Notes: generated by a model from the letters alone, not told the origin. A stretch of 64,000 nt of DNA from Aliirhizobium wenxiniae (GCF_014201355.1 NZ_JACHEG010000014.1:1-64000); one strand, 5' to 3'. Shown: positions 1 through 9,024, counted from the stretch's first letter. Made by a program: numbers and translations.

Positions 1-114
1 GGCGAAGTCATGAAGTCCATTCTGCCTTTCTACAGCGCGCTCTTCCTCGCCATGGCATTGGTCACCTATGTGCCGATGTTCTCCATGTGGCTGCCACGCC
101 TGCTGATGCACTAA
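1..114 (+). CDS. TRAP transporter large permease, C-terminal end (partial)
   Basis: The window opens inside a gene; only the last 37 codons and the TAA stop are visible. The tail is hydrophobic and ends with a TYVPMFSMWLPRL-like segment, which is the usual last transmembrane helix and C-terminus of DctM-type TRAP large permeases. These inner-membrane proteins couple sodium flow to uptake of organic acids, often sugar acids. A strong terminator follows directly, so this is the end of its operon. The next gene is a convergent KdgF-like cupin, which would suit a uronate importer, but the substrate cannot be read from 37 residues. Confidence 0.6.
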   Translation, partial: GEVMKSILPFYSALFLAMALVTYVPMFSMWLPRLLMH

Positions 115-141
115 AAGCAACAGCCCGCAGCTCGAAAATCC

Positions 142-168
142 AGCGCCCGGCTTCCGCCGGGCGCTTTT
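142..168 (+). terminator. Rho-independent terminator after the TRAP permease
   Basis: A perfect 9-bp GC-rich stem (143-151 with 156-164, extended by an A-T pair) closes a TTCC loop and is followed by a short T run. It lies 28 nt after the permease stop. Confidence 0.85.
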
Positions 169-225
169 CGTTTAATCTGGCCCCGACCAGGGTGCTCGTG
201 AAGGCTCAGACACAACCGCAAAAAC

Positions 226-257
226 AAAAGCCGGCCGCAACGATGCGACCGGCTTTT
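226..257 (-). terminator. Terminator after the cupin gene
   Basis: The arms at 226-239 and 244-257 pair around a 4-nt loop with one mismatch. The outer bases give a T run on the minus strand and also on the plus strand, so it can work both ways. It lies just past the end of the minus-strand cupin gene. Confidence 0.8.
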
Positions 258-294
258 ATTGACTTCAACTTCAACCGCAACCGCGGCCGAGACA

Positions 295-633
295 CTACTT
301 CAGAAATTCGGCACGATGCGGATTGAAAACGTCGATCAGACGACCGGCCTCCAGTGCCTTGACGCCATGGACCAAATCCGGCGGCACGATGAAGCTGCCG
401 CCCTTGTTCAGCACTTCCGTCCGTCCATCGATCGTGACTTCGAAACTGCCCTCTGCGACATAGCTTGCCTGGATATGCGGATGAGAATGTTTCGAGCCGA
501 TCGCCCCTTTCTCGAACACAACCTCCACCATCATCATCTCCGGCAGATAGGTCATGATACGGCGCCTGACGCCGGGCTCCGGGTTTACCCAATCGGCGTT
601 GTCCGCCGAAACAAAAAAATCGCTCGCTGCCAT
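295..633 (-). CDS. kdgF: KdgF-like small cupin (uronate metabolism)
   Basis: This is a 112-residue single-domain cupin. It shows the first cupin motif in HSHPHIQASYVAEG, with metal-binding histidines, and the second in PPDLVHGVKAL. The run MMMVEVVFEKGAIG and the overall length match KdgF, which linearises 4,5-unsaturated monouronates released from pectin or alginate. The frame is open further upstream, but the ATG at 633 has a GTGAGGA ribosome site at good spacing and gives the normal family length, so I start there. The convergent partner is a TRAP importer tail, and a pectin cluster lies at 38.5-46.6 kb. The family is clear; the exact substrate is inferred. Confidence 0.75.
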   Translation of the reverse strand: MAASDFFVSADNADWVNPEPGVRRRIMTYLPEMMMVEVVFEKGAIGSKHSHPHIQASYVAEGSFEVTIDGRTEVLNKGGSFIVPPDLVHGVKALEAGRLIDVFNPHRAEFLK

Positions 634-976
634 TATTGTCCTCACCTGAAAATGCACTTTTGCCTTGTGATAATACATGTCGCAGAGCCTACAACAACCG
701 CTGCCCTGACTAGAAATGACGAAACACAAGCCATTGTTTTAATATGGCTATATCCATTGCCATCGACCTATCGCTCGCGTTTTCCAAAACATCTCCCGCA
801 GACCTATCTCATTTCTGCATCACAGAAAGATCGGCCGATTTCAAACTCGTGTCCGGCGGCTGGCATGTGGTTTGCTTGATTATTTCCCTAGTGTCGCAAA
901 CGCGGCTTGCCCGCGACAATTTGACATGAAATGCTGTCTGGAGTTGCAATGACGAGCAACGAAATGTGAGGCGTGC
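634..976. other. Divergent intergenic region between kdgF and the polyamine-type ABC operon
   Basis: I see no convincing gene in these 343 bases. They must hold both divergent promoters. A TGTCGC arm (892-897) and a GCGACA arm (913-918) form an interrupted palindrome just before a TTGACA box at 921, which may be an operator for the rightward operon. The part near kdgF is AT-richer and has no repeat I could support. Confidence 0.5.
921..950 (+). promoter_or_regulatory. Candidate sigma-70-type promoter for the polyamine-type ABC operon
   Basis: TTGACA at 921-926 is a perfect -35 box. TGCAAT at 945-950, 18 nt on, is an acceptable -10 box. Transcription would begin about 20 nt before the TTG start at 977. 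Read by eye only. Confidence 0.4.
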
Positions 977-2074
977 TTGAGAAAACAGCAGGAACTTGCA
1001 ATCGAAGTCAGGGGCGTCGGCCGTGTCTATGGCGATGGCGCCGGACAGGTCACCGCCCTCAGCAACATCTTCCTGAATATAAGGCAAAACGAGTTCTTCA
1101 CGCTTCTGGGTCCTTCCGGCTGCGGCAAGACCACGCTTCTGAGGCTGATTGCCGGTTTCGACTTCCCGACGGATGGCGAAATCCTGCTTTACGGCGAGGA
1201 CATAGCGCCGCTGCCGCCCTTCAAGCGCCCGGTCAACACGGTCTTCCAGAATTACGCGCTCTTCCCGCATATGACGGTTGCCCAGAATATCGGCTTCGGG
1301 CTCGAAATGCTGGGTCGGCCAAAGACGGAAATTGCCACCCGCGTCGAAGAAATGCTGGCACTGGTTCACATGGAAGCAATGCGCAACCGCAAGGTCATGC
1401 AGATCTCCGGCGGCCAGCAGCAGCGCGTGGCGCTTGCCCGCGCACTCGCCCCCAAACCGAAGGTCCTGCTTCTCGACGAGCCATTGTCGGCACTCGACTA
1501 CAAGCTGCGCAAGGAAATGCAGGTCGAGCTGAAGCGGGTGCAGGCAGAAACCGGCATCACCTTCATCTTTGTCACTCATGACCAAGAGGAGGCGCTCGCC
1601 ATGTCCGATCGGATTGCCGTCATGTCTCATGGCGAAGTCCGGCAGGTCGGGGCGCCCTGGGAAATCTATGATCGCCCGGCAGAACGTTTCGTCGCCGACT
1701 TCATCGGCGAAACCAACTTCCTCGCCGCCGACGTCATCTCCGTCGATGGTCCCAGGATCAGGGTCCGCCTGTCCAATGGCAGCCTGCTGGACGCCACCTA
1801 CCCCGTGGATCTCATGCCGGAAGGTAAGGTGACGATCGTCATCCGGCCCGAACATGCGCAGCTCGCCACGCCCTCCAGCACGGCGATGCTCACCGGCCAG
1901 ATCGAGGACCTCACCTATCTCGGCACAGACACCCATATCCGGGTCAGGCTGCCCGACACATCCCTCTTCACCATAAGACAGCAGAACAATCGGGTCGGGC
2001 CGATCGGCTTTTCCGCCGGTGATGCGGTGTCACTCAACATCAGCGAAGGCGCAGCACAGATCCTGAAGGATTGA
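977..2074 (+). CDS. ABC transporter ATPase, spermidine/putrescine type (PotA-like)
   Basis: This is the cytoplasmic ATP-hydrolysing subunit of a polyamine or opine/amine importer. Walker A is GPSGCGKTT (about residue 47), the signature is SGGQQQRVALARAL, Walker B is LLLDEP, and the H-loop lies in VTHDQEEAL. A C-terminal TOBE region begins near residue 280 with VIRPEH. The length of 365 residues is normal for PotA. The start is a TTG: GTGAGG lies 6 nt before it, and no ATG in this frame fits. It leads an operon with two permeases and a binding protein. The family assignment is firm; the transported amine is unknown. Confidence 0.9.
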   Translation: MRKQQELAIEVRGVGRVYGDGAGQVTALSNIFLNIRQNEFFTLLGPSGCGKTTLLRLIAGFDFPTDGEILLYGEDIAPLPPFKRPVNTVFQNYALFPHMTVAQNIGFGLEMLGRPKTEIATRVEEMLALVHMEAMRNRKVMQISGGQQQRVALARALAPKPKVLLLDEPLSALDYKLRKEMQVELKRVQAETGITFIFVTHDQEEALAMSDRIAVMSHGEVRQVGAPWEIYDRPAERFVADFIGETNFLAADVISVDGPRIRVRLSNGSLLDATYPVDLMPEGKVTIVIRPEHAQLATPSSTAMLTGQIEDLTYLGTDTHIRVRLPDTSLFTIRQQNNRVGPIGFSAGDAVSLNISEGAAQILKD

Positions 2075-2078
2075 GACA

Positions 2079-3002
2079 ATGACCGAGCGGACGAGACAGG
2101 CCGCTTCGGCGGCACAGAAGAAAGAGATTACCAATCGCTGGCTCCTCAGTGCGCCGGCCCTTGTCCTCATTGCCGTCGCCTCAGTCGGCCCCTTGCTCAT
2201 CGTGCTGCTCTACTCGGTACTGGCGCCCGGCTCCTATGGCGATGTCAAATGGGAGCTTTCCGGCCAGGGCTGGTTCAACGTCTTCCTCTCGCGCGACATA
2301 TTCGACGACACGATCTCGCTGGCGGATGCCCATGTGACGATCCTCTGGCGCAGCGCAAAGCTCGCCGTCATCACCACCGTTCTATGCCTGATCGTCGGCT
2401 TCCCGACCGCCTATTTCATCGCCAGCCGCGCGCCGCATAACCGGTCGATCTGGCTGTTTTTGATCACCATCCCCTTCTGGACCAACATGCTGATCCGCGG
2501 TTTTGCGATCCAGGAGATGATCCGCAACGAAGGTCTGGCCAATACCATCCTGATGAAGCTCGGCATCATCTCGGCACCGATCCAGATGCTCTACACCGAT
2601 TTCGCCATCCTGCTCGGCATGGTTTATGTACATCTGCCGCTGATGGTGCTGCCGCTTTATGCGAGCCTCGAAAAGCTCGATTTCCGCCTCGTCGAGGCCG
2701 GTTACGATCTCTATGCGACGCGGCTGAAAGTCCTGTGGCGGATCATCATTCCGCTGGTCAAGCCCGGCATCATTGCCGGATCCATCCTCGTCTTCATTCC
2801 GGCTCTGTCATCCTATGTCATCCCGCGCATTCTCGGCGGCGGCAAGAACCTGATGGTCGGCAATCTGATCGAGCTGCAGTTCGGCCAGGGCCGCAACTGG
2901 CCGCTTGGCGCAGCACTCTCCATCACCCTCGTCATCATCGTGCTCTTTGCCATGCTCTATTACGTCAAAAATGCCGGAAAGACCGGAGGCGGCCATGCGT
3001 AA
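2079..3002 (+). CDS. ABC transporter permease (PotB-like)
   Basis: Inner-membrane permease of 307 residues, starting 4 nt after the ATPase stop. The N-terminal segment around residues 25-50 is the first membrane helix, and further hydrophobic segments follow. The ATPase-contact (EAA) loop lies near residue 208 at EAGYDLYATRLKVLWRI, ending in IIPLVKPG. The large loop between helices 1 and 2 (residues 50-85) is typical of PotB proteins. It overlaps the next permease by 8 nt, so the two are probably translated together. Confidence 0.9.
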   Translation: MTERTRQAASAAQKKEITNRWLLSAPALVLIAVASVGPLLIVLLYSVLAPGSYGDVKWELSGQGWFNVFLSRDIFDDTISLADAHVTILWRSAKLAVITTVLCLIVGFPTAYFIASRAPHNRSIWLFLITIPFWTNMLIRGFAIQEMIRNEGLANTILMKLGIISAPIQMLYTDFAILLGMVYVHLPLMVLPLYASLEKLDFRLVEAGYDLYATRLKVLWRIIIPLVKPGIIAGSILVFIPALSSYVIPRILGGGKNLMVGNLIELQFGQGRNWPLGAALSITLVIIVLFAMLYYVKNAGKTGGGHA

Positions 3003-3804
3003 ACGCTTCGACATCCGCGTCCAGCCGGGTTTCGCGACGATCGCGATGTTCTGTTTTTTCCTGCTCTACGTGCCGATCTTCACGCTGGTCGTCTACGCCT
3101 TCAATTCCGGCATCTCGATTGCTCGCTGGGAAGGTTTTTCGTTCCGTTGGTTCGTCGCCGCCTGGAACAACAACCTCGTCATCGAGGCGGCCATCCGTTC
3201 CGTCCAGATCGCTGCAATCGCCGCCGTCATCGCCACCGCCGTTGCCACGCTTGCGGCCATCGCAACGACACGCACGGCCGGTTATCGCGGCCTGACCTTC
3301 AAATATTCCTTCATCAACATGCCGCTAATGGTGCCGGAGATCGTCACCGCCGTGGCACTGCTCATCCTCTTCTCACGCATAAAGGTCTGGACCGGTTATT
3401 CCGGCCTCGGTTACCTCATCCTGGCGCACACGGCCTTCTGCATTCCCTTTGCCTATCTGCCGATCCGGGCGCGGCTGGAGAATATGGATCTGGCGCTGGA
3501 ACGCGCCGCAGCCGACCTTTACGCCACCCCGTTCAAGGTGTTCCGCTACATCACCCTGCCGCTTCTCTGGCCCGGCATTCTCGCCGGCATGATGCTCTCC
3601 TTCGTCATCTCGCTGGATGACATCGTCATCACCGAATTCGTCAAGTCCGCCGGACAGGAGACGCTTCCGACCTACATGCTCGGCCAGCTGCGCCGCGCCA
3701 TCACGCCCGAGATGAACGCCATTTCGACGGTTTTTCTGCTGCTGTCGCTGGCGATCGTGACGATCTTCTTCTTCCTCAGCAGATCCAACGAAAAATCCGA
3801 TTGA
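2995..3804 (+). CDS. ABC transporter permease (PotC-like)
   Basis: Second membrane subunit, 269 residues. The ATG at 2995 overlaps the stop of the preceding permease (ATGCGTAA), which is why I chose it over the upstream start at 2905 in the same frame. Six hydrophobic segments are visible, with the EAA loop around ERAAADLYATPFKVFRYI and TLPLLWPG. The stretch SLDDIVITEF after the loop is characteristic of PotC. It should pair with the permease at 2079 and the ATPase at 977. Confidence 0.9.
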   Translation: MRKRFDIRVQPGFATIAMFCFFLLYVPIFTLVVYAFNSGISIARWEGFSFRWFVAAWNNNLVIEAAIRSVQIAAIAAVIATAVATLAAIATTRTAGYRGLTFKYSFINMPLMVPEIVTAVALLILFSRIKVWTGYSGLGYLILAHTAFCIPFAYLPIRARLENMDLALERAAADLYATPFKVFRYITLPLLWPGILAGMMLSFVISLDDIVITEFVKSAGQETLPTYMLGQLRRAITPEMNAISTVFLLLSLAIVTIFFFLSRSNEKSD

Positions 3805-3821
3805 AAACAGGAGTGGGAACA

Positions 3822-4856
3822 ATGACGCATGCCTTGAAACTTGCTGCCGGTCTGGCGGTCCTCTTTGCCTCCACCACGCTTGCCCATGCCGAAGGCGAGC
3901 TGAACATCTTCAATTGGGGCAATTACACAAATCCGGAACTGATCAAGAAATTCGAGGAGACCTACAAGGTCAAGGTGACGTTGACCGACTACGACAGCAA
4001 CGACACCGCGCTCGCGAAAATCCGCCAGGGCGGCCATGGCTTCGATATCGTCGTTCCCTCCGCCAGCGCCATGCCGGTCTTCATCAAGGAAGGGCTGCTG
4101 ATGGAATCGCGCCCCGACCAGATGGAGAACTTCAAGAACATGGACCCGCAATGGGTGGATGTCGCCTATGATCCTGGCCGCCACTATTCCGTTCCGTGGC
4201 AATGGGGCACGACCGGCGTGACGGTCGACAAGTCCATCTATTCCGGTGATCCGAACACCGCGGCGATCTTCCTCGATCCACCGCCGGAACTGGTCGGCAA
4301 GGTCAATGTCGTTCCGGAAATGTCGGACGTCATGCACATGGTCGTCACCTATGCCGGCGGCGAGCCCTGCACGGGCGACCTGACGATCCTGAAGAAAGCT
4401 CGCGACATCCTCGTCGCCGCCAAGCCGAAATGGATCTCGATGGATTACGGCACGGTGGAAAAGTACACCAAGGGCGATCTTGCAGCCAGCGTAGACTGGA
4501 ACGGCGCCGCCTTCCGCGGAAGGCTTGCCAACAAAAACATCGTCTATGGCTACCCGAAGGAAGGTTATCCCGTCTGGATGGACAATGCCGCCATCCTTGC
4601 CGATGCCAAGAATGTCGAGAACGCAAAGCTCTTCATCAATTTCATCATGGTACCGGAAAATGCCGCCCTGATCTCCGCCTTTGCACGCTATTCGAACGGC
4701 ATCAAGGGCTCCGAGGCCTTCATGCCTGAGGACATGAAGACGGCGCCGGAGGTGAACATTCCGGAAGCCTCCAAGGCCGCAGGCAAGTTCAATCTCGCTT
4801 GCGCGCCGGAAGTGCAGGAACTCTACACCAAGATCTGGACCGAGTTGCAGAAGTAA
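3822..4856 (+). CDS. Periplasmic polyamine-type substrate-binding protein (PotD/PotF-like)
   Basis: Secreted binding protein of 344 residues. The signal peptide covers about residues 1-23 and ends in AHA. The mature start ELNIFNWGNYTNPELI is typical of PotD/PotF and related spermidine/putrescine binders. I start at the ATG at 3822 because AGGAG lies at the right distance; the in-frame TTG at 3801 overlaps the previous gene and would spoil the signal peptide. The protein has two cysteines in the mature part (in EPCTG and LACAP), which might form a disulphide. The following genes are hydrolases, so the ligand may be an amide or modified amine rather than a plain polyamine. Confidence 0.9.
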   Translation: MTHALKLAAGLAVLFASTTLAHAEGELNIFNWGNYTNPELIKKFEETYKVKVTLTDYDSNDTALAKIRQGGHGFDIVVPSASAMPVFIKEGLLMESRPDQMENFKNMDPQWVDVAYDPGRHYSVPWQWGTTGVTVDKSIYSGDPNTAAIFLDPPPELVGKVNVVPEMSDVMHMVVTYAGGEPCTGDLTILKKARDILVAAKPKWISMDYGTVEKYTKGDLAASVDWNGAAFRGRLANKNIVYGYPKEGYPVWMDNAAILADAKNVENAKLFINFIMVPENAALISAFARYSNGIKGSEAFMPEDMKTAPEVNIPEASKAAGKFNLACAPEVQELYTKIWTELQK

Positions 4857-4873
4857 GCCGAGCAAGGGAGGCC

Positions 4874-4900
4874 GGCAGCGTAGGCAGGTCCTGCGCTGCC
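4874..4900 (+). other. Intercistronic hairpin after the binding-protein gene
   Basis: GGCAGCG (4874-4880) pairs with CGCTGCC (4894-4900), and a smaller CAGG/CCTG stem sits inside. No T run follows, so it is more likely an RNA-stabilising or attenuating hairpin than a full terminator. Confidence 0.45.
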
Positions 4901-4914
4901 GCTACGGTAAAGAC

Positions 4915-6093
4915 ATGGATAACATGACAGACATGACCACCGTTAACCGGGCATCGGTGACGCTTGCCAACTGGCGCGAAACGCCTTTCAGCCGCTGGAG
5001 TTTCCAGAATGTCCGCGAACTGGTGCCGACATCCGAAATCTCCTGCGGCGCTGAGCGGCCGGAAGAGGCGCTGCCCTCACGAGAATTCCTCGCCCAAGAA
5101 ATTGCAACAGGTCTGGATGGCATCTCGACCATCGACGCTTTCCTGAAATACGCCCACACAGATGCCTTCCTGCTGATGAAGCACGGAAAAATCGTCGGCG
5201 AATATTATGCGCCGCATGCCGATGTGAACGCCAAACACCTCGTCTTCTCGATCAGCAAGTCGCTCACCGCCATCCTATCCGGCATGCTTGAGGAAGAGGG
5301 GCTGATCGACCCCGAAAAACCTGTTCTCGCCTATCTGCCGGAAGCCAAGGGCAGCGCCTATGAGGATTGCCGTTACCGCGATGTGCTCGACATGCGCGTA
5401 AGTCTCGATTTCGAGGAAACATATCTCGACAGGAACGGCCCCTTTGCCCGCTATCGCCGCGCCATGTTGTGGAACCCTGTCGAACCCGGCTTCGAGGTCG
5501 AGACACTCGCCTCCTTCCTGATGACGCTGAGAAAGGCTGACCGACCGCATGGCGGCGGACATTCCTATCTATCGCCGAATGCCGATCTTCTGGGTGTCGT
5601 CATCGAACGCGTCACGGGCCGACGTTACGGCGAACTGTTGTCGGAACGTCTCTGGAAACCGATGGGCGCCCGCAACCACGCCTATGTCACCGTCGACAGC
5701 ATCGGCACGGCACGCACGGCAGGTGGCGTCTGCCTCACCGCTCGCGATCTCGCCCGCGTCGGCGAGTTGATCCGCACTGGTGGTGCCGCCGATGGCAAAC
5801 AGATCATCCCGAAAAGCTGGATTTCCGACATGCTGACGAATGGCGACCCGGAAGCCTGGAAGGCAGCAAACAGCACCACCATGCCGAATGGCCGTTACCG
5901 CAGCCAGTGGTACCAGACCGGCGAGCCGGACGGCGCCTATTGCGCCATCGGCATCCATGGCCAGTGGCTTTATGTCGATCCTGAAAACGAAGCGGTCATC
6001 GTCAAGCTGTCGTCCCAGTCCAATCCGCTCGACGACGAGCTGAAACAAGACAATCTCGCCTTCTTCCGAACCCTCTGCCGCCTGGCACCTTGA
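4915..6093 (+). CDS. Serine hydrolase of the class C beta-lactamase / NylB-type family
   Basis: A 392-residue enzyme with the SxxK nucleophile motif at S112-I-S-K115 and a YLSPNAD segment that supplies the second motif. A GIHGQW segment near residue 343 sits where the third (KTG/HGG-like) motif is expected. There is no obvious signal peptide, so it should act in the cytoplasm on an imported ester or linear amide. The architecture recalls 6-aminohexanoate-dimer hydrolases and esterases rather than secreted beta-lactamases. ATG codons at 4924 and 4933 are alternative starts; none has a strong ribosome site. It lies 58 nt after the binding-protein gene and 9 nt before the amidohydrolase, suggesting one pathway. 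Confidence 0.8.
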   Translation: MDNMTDMTTVNRASVTLANWRETPFSRWSFQNVRELVPTSEISCGAERPEEALPSREFLAQEIATGLDGISTIDAFLKYAHTDAFLLMKHGKIVGEYYAPHADVNAKHLVFSISKSLTAILSGMLEEEGLIDPEKPVLAYLPEAKGSAYEDCRYRDVLDMRVSLDFEETYLDRNGPFARYRRAMLWNPVEPGFEVETLASFLMTLRKADRPHGGGHSYLSPNADLLGVVIERVTGRRYGELLSERLWKPMGARNHAYVTVDSIGTARTAGGVCLTARDLARVGELIRTGGAADGKQIIPKSWISDMLTNGDPEAWKAANSTTMPNGRYRSQWYQTGEPDGAYCAIGIHGQWLYVDPENEAVIVKLSSQSNPLDDELKQDNLAFFRTLCRLAP

Positions 6094-6102
6094 GGATACA
6101 AG

Positions 6103-7782
6103 ATGCAGACTTTCGCCGACATCATCATCCTCAATGCCCGCGTCCTCACCATGGACGAGACGGTACCGAAAGCCGAAGCCGTCGCAATCTCCGGCAACAA
6201 GCTCGTTGCAGTCGGCGCTTCATCCGAGATCAAGGCTCTCAAGGGTCCCGCAACGCGCGTGATTGATGCGGCGGGCAGCACGGTCCTGCCTGGCTTCAAC
6301 GAAGCCCATATGCACATCTTCATGGGCTCGGTCGGCCTGCGTCAGCTCTCGCTCTACAAGGTGAAGGGCTTCGACGAGCTGAAGGCCAAAGTGGAGGACT
6401 ATGCGGCCAGAAACCCGAATTTAAAGCTGCTTCTCGCCCGCTCCGCCGATTACACGATCCTGTCGGAGGCCGAACGCACCACTCGTCACGATCTCGACCG
6501 CGTCATCTCCGACCGGCCATTCGCCATGATCGCCCCGGACCACCACACCGCGTGGGCCAATACCAAAGCGCTGGAAATCGCGGGGCTCCTGCACGGCAAG
6601 CAGGTTGGTGTCGGCAACGAAGTCGTCATGGGCGAAGATGGCCTTGCCTCCGGCGAGCTGCGCGAGGCCGATGCGATGCAGCCGGTCTTCGATCTGAGCG
6701 AAACCGGCGGTCGCGAGGGGCTGGGCATCGGCACCGGCGGCGAACCGGAGAGCGTCACACCTGATGAACGTGCCATCGACCTCGACATCATCCGCGATGG
6801 CCTCGCCTATTGCGCATCGCTGGGCATAACCTCGATCCAGAACATGGACGGCAATCTCTACCAGCTGGAAATTCTCGAGGAGATCGAGAAGACCACAGGT
6901 CTGCCGGCTCGAGTGCGTATGCCCTATCATATGAAGAATTTCATGCCGCTTTCCGACCTTGCGGAAAAAGCCGCCCTCTGGCGCGACCGCTTCAACTCGG
7001 ACCGGCTGCGCTGCGATTTCGTGAAAATGTTCATCGATGGCGTGACCGAAGGCGAAAGCGCCGTTTTCCTCGATGACTACGCCCATCGCCCCGGCTGGAA
7101 GGGCGATCCGCTGTTTTCCCAGCAGCATCTCAACGAAATCGTCACGGAAGCAGACCGGCTGAAACTCCCGGTCGCTGTCCACGCGATCGGCGACGGTGCG
7201 GTGCGCATGGTGCTCGATGCCTATGAGACGGCAGCGGAGACAAACGGCAAGCGCGATGCCCGCAACCGCATCGAACATATCGAAGTGATCCACCAGGACG
7301 ACGTACCGCGATTTAAAAAGCTCGGTGTCATCGCCTCCATGCAGCCGACGCACCCACCCGGAAATGCCGGCCTGCCGCTCGAACCCTACCTCTCCTTCAT
7401 CGGCCGCGACCGCTGGCCGCTCGCCTTTGCTTGGCGCACGCTCGCCGACGCCGGGGCGGAGATCATCTTCGCCACCGACTGGCCGGTCTCACCACTCGAT
7501 CCGATGGGTTGCATTCACGATGCAATGACAAGGCAGCTTTGGGCGGACGATATGCCGGACCAGAGGCTGACGCTTGCCGAAACGCTGGCCGCCTACACCA
7601 GTACCGGCGCCCATGTGGAGTTCATGGAAGACCGCAAGGGGGTTCTGCAACCGGGCTATCTGGCAGATATCGTGGTTCTTTCGGGCGATGTCGAAACCAC
7701 GGCATCGGAGGATCTGGCCTCGGTCAGACCCGTGATCACCATCTGCGACGGCAAGGTTACCTACGAAAAGACACCCGGCTGA
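6103..7782 (+). CDS. Amidohydrolase family 3 protein (YtcJ-like)
   Basis: A 559-residue metal-dependent hydrolase. The N-terminus (NARVLTMDE, then the VLPGFNEAHMH metal-binding motif near residue 65) and later GVTEGE, AVHAIGDGAV and ATDWPVSPL are the hallmarks of YtcJ-like amidohydrolases. These cytoplasmic TIM-barrel enzymes cleave amide or imine bonds; their substrates are mostly unknown. GAGGA lies a few bases before the ATG. The preceding serine hydrolase stops 9 nt upstream, so both are probably co-transcribed with the amine importer. I infer an amide-type nitrogen compound as substrate. Confidence 0.85.
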   Translation: MQTFADIIILNARVLTMDETVPKAEAVAISGNKLVAVGASSEIKALKGPATRVIDAAGSTVLPGFNEAHMHIFMGSVGLRQLSLYKVKGFDELKAKVEDYAARNPNLKLLLARSADYTILSEAERTTRHDLDRVISDRPFAMIAPDHHTAWANTKALEIAGLLHGKQVGVGNEVVMGEDGLASGELREADAMQPVFDLSETGGREGLGIGTGGEPESVTPDERAIDLDIIRDGLAYCASLGITSIQNMDGNLYQLEILEEIEKTTGLPARVRMPYHMKNFMPLSDLAEKAALWRDRFNSDRLRCDFVKMFIDGVTEGESAVFLDDYAHRPGWKGDPLFSQQHLNEIVTEADRLKLPVAVHAIGDGAVRMVLDAYETAAETNGKRDARNRIEHIEVIHQDDVPRFKKLGVIASMQPTHPPGNAGLPLEPYLSFIGRDRWPLAFAWRTLADAGAEIIFATDWPVSPLDPMGCIHDAMTRQLWADDMPDQRLTLAETLAAYTSTGAHVEFMEDRKGVLQPGYLADIVVLSGDVETTASEDLASVRPVITICDGKVTYEKTPG

Positions 7783-7897
7783 GCCCACCGCAAACTCGCC
7801 GCGAAATCTGCTGCAAAGCCGGTTGAACACAGCCTCTTTGTTTGTATCTTCGTGCGGCCGCAAATCAGCGCCTTACCGGCGACGCAAGGAGAATGAC

Positions 7898-8917
7898 ATG
7901 ACCAAAGCCACCGACATCCATCTCTCCCATGCCGACCTCGTGGCGCTGCTGCAGAAGATCTTCGCCAAGAATGGCGTGTCCGAAAACAACGCGAAAATTC
8001 TGGCGGAAAACTGCGCGTCCTGCGAACGCGACGGCTCGCTCAGCCACGGCATCTTCCGCATGGCCGGTTACGTCTCGTCGCTGAACAGCGGCTGGGTCGA
8101 TGGCAAGGCAGTACCGGAAGTCGAGGATGTCGGGCCGGCCTTCGTCCGCGTCGATGCAAAGGGCGGCTTCACGCAGCCGGCCATGCTTGCCGCCCGCCCG
8201 CTGCTGATCGAAAAGGTGAAGCAGAACGGCGTCGCCGTTCTCGCCATCCGTCGCTCGCATCATTTCAGCGCGCTCTGGCCGGATGTCGAACCCTTTGCCG
8301 ACGAGGGATTTGTGGCCTTGAGCGTCGTCAACAGCATGGCCTGCGTCGTGCCGCATGGCGGCAAGAAGGCAGTCTTCGGCACCAATCCTGTTGCCTTCGC
8401 ATCACCGCGCGCAGGCGCTGCCCCCTTCGTCTTCGATCAGGCCTCGAGCGCCATTGCCCATGGCGACGTGCAGATCGCCGCCCGCGCCGGCCATGACCTG
8501 AAACCCGGCATGGGTGTCGACCGCGACGGCCAGCCGACCAATGATCCCAAGGCCATTCTCGACGGTGGCGCGCTCCTGCCCTTCGGCGGCCACAAGGGCA
8601 ATTCCATCGCCCTGATGGTCGAGATACTCAGTGCCGCACTCACCGGCGGTTATTTTTCCGGCGAGTTCGACTGGAGCGGTCACAAGGGCGCACAGACGCC
8701 GTTCACCGGCCAGTTCTTCATCGTCATCGATCCCGCCCGCGGCGGCAACGACGTCTTTGCCGAACGTGTCGCGGGCATTTGCGATCTCGTGCTGGAGGCG
8801 GGCCAGGAACGCCTGCCCGGCGACCGCCGCCATGTGACCCGCGCCAAGGCGGAAAAGGACGGTATTCCGCTATCAACCGAAAACTACGAAAAGCTGAAGG
8901 CCCTGGCCAACGCCTGA
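7898..8917 (+). CDS. Ldh-family NAD(P)-dependent oxidoreductase (YiaK / piperideine-carboxylate reductase type)
   Basis: A 339-residue member of the malate/L-lactate dehydrogenase (COG2055) family, which is unrelated to classical Rossmann dehydrogenases. The conserved SHGIFR near residue 48, GGFTQPAM, the RRSHHF active-site segment and LPFGGHKG are visible. Members reduce ureidoglycolate, diketogulonate, or cyclic imino acids such as 1-piperideine-2-carboxylate; the SHGIFR and HHFSALW context looks most like the imino-acid reductases. I start at the ATG at 7898, preceded by AAGGAG, rather than at 7823. It is the last gene of the block led by the amine importer, which would suit reduction of a cyclic imine from an amino acid or polyamine. 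Confidence 0.8.
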   Translation: MTKATDIHLSHADLVALLQKIFAKNGVSENNAKILAENCASCERDGSLSHGIFRMAGYVSSLNSGWVDGKAVPEVEDVGPAFVRVDAKGGFTQPAMLAARPLLIEKVKQNGVAVLAIRRSHHFSALWPDVEPFADEGFVALSVVNSMACVVPHGGKKAVFGTNPVAFASPRAGAAPFVFDQASSAIAHGDVQIAARAGHDLKPGMGVDRDGQPTNDPKAILDGGALLPFGGHKGNSIALMVEILSAALTGGYFSGEFDWSGHKGAQTPFTGQFFIVIDPARGGNDVFAERVAGICDLVLEAGQERLPGDRRHVTRAKAEKDGIPLSTENYEKLKALANA

Positions 8918-8975
8918 ACCGGGACGCACCGTCTATTTTCAAGCGCCGGCGGTGCATCCGCCGCGCAGAAACGAT

Positions 8976-9006
8976 GAAACCCTGCACACGCGCGGCGCAG
9001 GGTTTC
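8976..9006. terminator. Convergent hairpin between the Ldh-family gene and the dipeptide importer
   Basis: A perfect 10-bp inverted repeat (8976-8985 with 8997-9006) with an 11-nt GC-rich loop lies between two convergent genes. T runs are short, so termination strength is uncertain. Confidence 0.55.
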
Positions 9007-9024
9007 GAATAATTGCGGCTCGGC

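Noticed and set aside
809..1936. Long open frame of 375 codons on the minus strand
   Set aside because: It lies opposite the PotA-like gene, whose motifs are complete. The translated product has no family features and is a by-product of GC-rich codon use.
3672..4865. Open frame of 397 codons on the minus strand
   Set aside because: It is antisense to a PotD-like gene with signal peptide and ribosome site; no recognisable domain.
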